Of a DNA stretch of 8,402 nt, positions 5,643 to 8,402 are shown piece by piece; positions within the stretch are counted from its first letter, which is position 1; each line of letters begins with the position of its first letter. The notes under the pieces are model-generated. The model was not told where the DNA came from and ran no database searches. It saw only the letters and a list, made by a program, of their open reading frames with translations. The position numbers were made by a program, and so were the translations under genes. Source of the stretch: Succinivibrio sp. (GTDB lineage Bacteria; Pseudomonadota; Gammaproteobacteria; Enterobacterales; Succinivibrionaceae); contig JAGDBH010000251.1 of NCBI GenBank assembly GCA_017959135.1, positions 1-8,402 of the forward strand, in the 5' to 3' direction.

Positions 5643-6590
5643 ATGTTTTTTAATAAATTTAAATCAGTATTAGCTATTACTTCAGGTTTAATGATTCTAA
5701 CCTGGTCACCAGAAGTTCTTTCAAAAGAACTTAACATTATCGCAACAAACTTTCCTCAGTACGATTTTGTAAAGAACATTACCAAGGATAAGGCTAATGT
5801 AAGCATGCTCCTTAAGATTGGAGCAGAAGCTCACAGCTATGAGCCAACTCCAAAGGATCTTATTGCAATTGAGAAGTCAGATCTTTTTGTATTCAATGGC
5901 GGTGAGAACGACGAGTGGATTGAAAACTTCCTAAAGGATCACCTTGATAAATTAAATACTTTTGCATTTACCAAGGAAGTTGCGCTAAGGGATGAAGAAG
6001 AAGTTGAAGGCATGCAGCCTGAAGATGAAGAAGAACACGAACATGAAGATGGCGAAGAGCATGAATTCGACGAGCATGTCTGGACTTCACCTAAAAACGA
6101 TGTAGTAATCTTGAATAAACTTTGTCAGGCTATTGTAAAATTAGATCCTGAAAATAAGGATTTTTACGAGAAGAACGCTGCTGAGTATATAAGCAGATTC
6201 AATGGACTGGACAAAAAATACAGTGAAATCATTTCTGGCGCAAAAAATAAGACTCTTATATTTGGCGACAGATTCCCTCTTTTATACTTTGTAAAAGACT
6301 ACGGACTGAATTATTATGCAGCATTCAAAGGCTGCTCCAATGAAACAGAGGTTTCAGCCTCAACCATAAAATTCCTGATAGACAAGGCTGAACAGCTGAA
6401 GTCTCCAGTTATTTTTAAAATTGAACTGTCCTCAGATAATATTGCTTCAACAATCGCAGAGAGCGTTGGCGCAAAGGTTATGACTTTCAATACCGGTCAT
6501 AATATTACTGTTGAGGAATTTAAGGCAAAAAGAACCATGGCAGATCTGTTCAATGACAATCTTCCTGCTCTGAAAGCCGCTTTAAACTAA
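5643..6590 (+). CDS. znuA: Zinc/manganese-type ABC transporter substrate-binding protein (ZnuA-like)
   Basis: This is a periplasmic cluster A-I (SBP_bac_9/TroA family) binding protein that would deliver zinc to the ZnuBC-like permease. It has 315 residues, within the family range. An N-terminal signal peptide (NKFKSVLAITSGLMILTW..., cleavage near VLS/KE at about 27) lacks a lipobox Cys, as expected in a Gram-negative. Metal-site parts are H64 in GAEAHSYEPTP and H145 in DEHVWTSP. Just before H145 is an acidic His-containing loop (about 117-144) with H132, H134 and H140, typical of zinc rather than manganese carriers. The canonical third His (usually FHD) is Gly here (G208, FGDRFP). Nearby C231 (KGCSNETE), E261 and H286 (NTGHNIT) could complete the site. 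This FGDRFP/GCS.ETE pattern resembles Firmicutes homologues. Zinc is the likeliest metal but is inferred. Confidence 0.88.
   Translation: MFFNKFKSVLAITSGLMILTWSPEVLSKELNIIATNFPQYDFVKNITKDKANVSMLLKIGAEAHSYEPTPKDLIAIEKSDLFVFNGGENDEWIENFLKDHLDKLNTFAFTKEVALRDEEEVEGMQPEDEEEHEHEDGEEHEFDEHVWTSPKNDVVILNKLCQAIVKLDPENKDFYEKNAAEYISRFNGLDKKYSEIISGAKNKTLIFGDRFPLLYFVKDYGLNYYAAFKGCSNETEVSASTIKFLIDKAEQLKSPVIFKIELSSDNIASTIAESVGAKVMTFNTGHNITVEEFKAKRTMADLFNDNLPALKAALN
5991..6077 (+). other. Segment coding the acidic His-rich loop of ZnuA
   Basis: Residues 117-145 are about half Asp/Glu, with His at 132, 134, 140 and 145. Such a loop is typical of zinc-specific binding proteins and is thought to collect or gauge zinc. 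This one is unusually acidic relative to the His-dominated loop of E. coli ZnuA. Confidence 0.75.
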
Positions 6591-6597
6591 AAATGTA

Positions 6598-6623
6598 TAA
6601 GTAGTAGCGAAAGCTACTACTTA
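6598..6623 (+). other. Intercistronic hairpin between znuA and znuC, 11-bp stem and GAAA loop
   Basis: TAAGTAGTAGC (6598-6608) pairs perfectly with GCTACTACTTA (6613-6623) around a GAAA tetraloop, a stable GNRA type. It starts 7 bp after the znuA stop and ends 7 bp before the znuC ATG. No U-run follows, so it is unlikely to be an efficient intrinsic terminator. A role in protecting the upstream mRNA or lowering znuC expression relative to znuA is inferred; znuC has no evident Shine-Dalgarno sequence. Confidence 0.8.
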
Positions 6624-6630
6624 ATTGAAT

Positions 6631-7326
6631 ATGACAATATTAAACGTAAATAATCTTTCAGTTAAATTCGATAATGCCCAGGTATTAAAGGATATAACCT
6701 TTAATCTGAGCAAAGGTCAGTATCTTGCAGTGGTTGGACCTAACGGTGCCGGCAAGAGTACCCTTGTAAAAACACTTGTTCATGAGAACAAGCGTTATGA
6801 TGGCAGTTTCTCTTTTGATAAAACAATTAAGACTACCGGATATGTCGCACAGCAGAATAATGATGGTTCATATTTTCCCGCAACAGCAAAGGAAGTCATA
6901 ATCAGCGGTCTGTGCAGACACCACCTGCTACCTTTTGTATCAAAGGCAGACAAGGCTAGAATCAACACTGTTATCGAAGAGCTTGAACTTGAGGATTTGC
7001 TGGATAAAGGTTACTTTAATCTTTCTGGAGGACAGAAAAGAGCTGTTCTTATTGCTAGAGCCTTTGTTGCAAGTGACAGACTTCTGATTCTAGACGAACC
7101 TACAGCAGGTCTTGATGTGACCTCACAGTCTCGACTTTATAACAGCATCAGAAAGCTTAATGACAAATACTCAACTTCAATCCTGATGATCAGTCATGAT
7201 CTGGAGAGAATCATAAAAGAAGCTGACAGTGTTCTGTGCATAGAACATGAATTAAAGTTCTTTGGCAAAACAGAGGACTTCATAAAAACAGATACCTTTA
7301 AGAGTCTTATGGAGCACCATGTATGA
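6631..7326 (+). CDS. znuC: Zinc-type ABC transporter ATP-binding protein (ZnuC-like)
   Basis: This is the cytoplasmic ATPase that powers metal import through the ZnuB-like permease. It has 231 residues with every ABC motif: Walker A GPNGAGKST (36-44), Q-loop GYVAQQ (Q74/Q75), signature LSGGQKRAVLIARA (131-144), Walker B LLILDEP (151-157), D-loop AGLD (159-162) and H-loop ISHD (H189). The closest group is the metal-chelate MntB/ZnuC/AdcC type. The start is placed at ATG 6631; the frame also allows TTG 6625. Neither has a Shine-Dalgarno sequence, and the strong hairpin ends only 7 bp before the ATG, so translation may be weak or structure-dependent. The end overlaps znuB by 4 bp (ATGA). The motifs prove an importer-type ATPase; the metal is inferred from the neighbours. 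Confidence 0.9.
   Translation: MTILNVNNLSVKFDNAQVLKDITFNLSKGQYLAVVGPNGAGKSTLVKTLVHENKRYDGSFSFDKTIKTTGYVAQQNNDGSYFPATAKEVIISGLCRHHLLPFVSKADKARINTVIEELELEDLLDKGYFNLSGGQKRAVLIARAFVASDRLLILDEPTAGLDVTSQSRLYNSIRKLNDKYSTSILMISHDLERIIKEADSVLCIEHELKFFGKTEDFIKTDTFKSLMEHHV
7311..7314 (+). promoter_or_regulatory. Ribosome binding site for znuB
   Basis: GGAG inside the end of znuC, eight bases before ATG 7323. It fixes the 4-bp overlapping start and suggests coupled translation. Confidence 0.7.
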
Positions 7327-8150
7327 TTGATTCAATAATTCAAATGTTCTCCTACTCTTTCATGGTAAGAGCTTTTATTACCGGTTTATTTATCAGTGCC
7401 TGTGCAAGTATTATCGGAGTTAGTCTGGTTTTAAAGCACTACTCCATGATGGGAGACGGCTTATCTCACGTTGGCTTTGGAACACTGGCTTTAGCGGTTG
7501 TACTTAATCAGTCTCCACTGTATCTGTCTCTGCCAGTTGTAATGATTTGTGCATTCCTGCTTCTATCTCTATCCAAGAGATCAAAGGTTCAGGCAGATGC
7601 GGCTATTGCTCTGATTTCAACCTCAGCACTTGCTCTTGGTGTAATGCTGCTGTCAGTTACCACCGGTATGAATACCGATGTCTGCAATTATCTTTTCGGC
7701 TCTATTCTTGGAATGAAAGTATCAGATATGTATGTAACAATCTTCCTGTGCTCAGTGATTATTGTGCTGTACATTCTTTTCTACCCAAAGATTTTTGCGA
7801 TTACTTTTGATGAGACTTTCGCTAAAGCTTCAGGTCTTAAGGTTAAATATTACAATCTTGCTTTAGCTCTTATGAGTGCTGTTATCATCACCCTGGGAAT
7901 GAGAATGATGGGTGCCCTTCTAATCTCTAATCTGATTGTAATACCTGCGCTGACAGCCATGAGAGTCTGCAGAAGCTTTAAGAATGTCGTTCTGTACTCT
8001 CTTGCAATCAGTCTGTTCTGTTTTGCAGCAGGACTGTACGTTTCATATGAGTTCTCAACACCAACAGGAGCATCCATTGTTCTAATCAATGTCGCCCTAT
8101 TCCTTGTTCATGTTGTGATTGAAAAAATGAGAGGCTCAAATGCTATTTAA
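7323..8150 (+). CDS. znuB: Zinc-type ABC transporter permease (ZnuB-like, ABC-3 family)
   Basis: This is the inner-membrane channel subunit, expected to dimerise and couple to the ZnuC-like ATPase. It has 275 residues, normal for the family, and about eight hydrophobic segments (near 16-37, 50-62, 66-84, 92-112, 135-153, 176-203, 221-240 and 249-267). Family motifs are SMMGDGLSHVGFG (41-53), YLFGSILG (123-130), the cytoplasmic coupling stretch FDETFAKASGLKVKYYN (162-178), and ALLISNLIVIPALTAMR (198-214). PTGA (247-250) comes before the last helix. It starts by ATGA overlap with znuC and overlaps the next gene by 11 bp, so the three genes are one translation-coupled set. Confidence 0.93.
   Translation: MIDSIIQMFSYSFMVRAFITGLFISACASIIGVSLVLKHYSMMGDGLSHVGFGTLALAVVLNQSPLYLSLPVVMICAFLLLSLSKRSKVQADAAIALISTSALALGVMLLSVTTGMNTDVCNYLFGSILGMKVSDMYVTIFLCSVIIVLYILFYPKIFAITFDETFAKASGLKVKYYNLALALMSAVIITLGMRMMGALLISNLIVIPALTAMRVCRSFKNVVLYSLAISLFCFAAGLYVSYEFSTPTGASIVLINVALFLVHVVIEKMRGSNAI
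8131..8134 (+). promoter_or_regulatory. Ribosome binding site for the last gene
   Basis: GAGG inside the end of znuB, five bases before ATG 8140. It supports a real gene overlapping the znuB stop by 11 bp. Confidence 0.7.
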
Positions 8151-8402
8151 AAAGCTTTTATCTTCTCTTTCCATAGTCATGCTTCTAAGCAGCAGTTCCT
8201 ATGGCAGAGAAATCGTCATCAAGGATAAGCTGTTCATAACCACCATGACCGATATCTACACCAATCTTGAAGAGGTATATAAAGACGATATTATTACCTT
8301 CGAAGGGAATCTTCAGAGAGGTGAATTGGATGATCCTGAGTTTGAAGGCAAGGAATTTCCTTTCGTATACCGCCTAGGTCCAGGCTGCTGCTATAACGAC
8401 AG
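8140..8402 (+). CDS. Secreted protein with GPGCC motif, fifth gene of the zinc operon (partial, C-terminus off window)
   Basis: Eighty-seven codons are visible before the window ends, with no stop. The N-terminus MLFKKLLSSLSIVMLLSSSSYG is a signal peptide with likely cleavage SYG/RE, so the mature protein begins in the periplasm. There is no lipobox. The mature part reads REIVIKDKLF (23-32), then IITFEGNLQRG (52-62, beta-rich, perhaps an OB-like fold), then FPFVYRLGPGCCYND (73-87) with a vicinal Cys pair at 83-84. From memory this resembles uncharacterised proteins with an R.GPGCC.ND.GAGFEV core (DUF1980-like) encoded with zinc ABC operons in Clostridia; I cannot confirm this here. Position and coupling suggest a periplasmic zinc or thiol accessory role. 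It could also be unrelated to zinc. Confidence 0.75.
   Translation, partial: MLFKKLLSSLSIVMLLSSSSYGREIVIKDKLFITTMTDIYTNLEEVYKDDIITFEGNLQRGELDDPEFEGKEFPFVYRLGPGCCYND

Noticed and set aside
6598..6623. Rho-independent terminator after znuA
   Set aside because: The stem is strong, but AATTGAAT follows rather than a U-run, and znuC begins 7 bp later in the same direction.
7850..8089. Minus-strand frame of 79 codons inside znuB
   Set aside because: It lies wholly within a well-supported permease gene, shows no recognisable family and has no promoter or ribosome site; treated as a shadow.
1..8402. CRISPR array, tRNA, rRNA or insertion sequence
   Set aside because: No regularly spaced direct repeats, no cloverleaf, no transposase and no terminal inverted repeats were seen; the window is filled with normal genes.

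Overview
The window looks like chromosomal DNA of a low-GC gammaproteobacterium. The order ruvC-ruvA-ruvB-ybgC-tolQ-tolR-tolA is the one I know from Pseudomonas and other Gammaproteobacteria. Combined with the A+T-rich sequence and zinc genes that resemble clostridial ones, it suggests a gut or rumen member of Aeromonadales (Succinivibrionaceae type). That taxonomic call is inference; only the gene order and protein similarity are visible.

Left and middle (1-4902, minus strand): one tightly packed transcription unit. It encodes the Holliday-junction resolvasome (RuvC, RuvA, RuvB), the acyl-CoA thioesterase YbgC, and the inner-membrane part of the Tol-Pal envelope system (TolQ, TolR, TolA). 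TolA runs off the left edge, and tolB/pal would be expected beyond it. Gaps between genes are 2-19 bp, or a 4-bp overlap. TolQ has an unusual tail of about 70 residues, and TolA has a lysine/glutamate hexapeptide repeat.

Divergent control region (4903-5278): 376 bp with no supported gene. It holds a candidate extended -10 promoter facing ruvC and a candidate sigma-70 promoter facing the zinc genes. It also holds several inverted repeats, one of which sits on the -10/+1 of the zinc promoter. I see no LexA box and no enterobacterial-type Zur box.

Right (5279-8402, plus strand): a zinc-uptake-type ABC operon. In order it encodes a small two-helix membrane protein with a periplasmic His/Cys cluster, a ZnuA-like binding protein with a His/acid loop, a ZnuC-like ATPase, a ZnuB-like permease, and the start of a secreted protein with a GPGCC motif that runs off the right edge. 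A perfect 11-bp GAAA-loop hairpin separates znuA from znuC. The binding protein lacks the usual third metal-ligand His and instead carries the FGDRFP...GCS...ETE signature I associate with Firmicutes homologues. The two flanking proteins also recall companions of clostridial zinc operons. The most interesting reading is a transferred zinc-acquisition cassette with two uncharacterised thiol/His-containing accessory proteins and its own operator.
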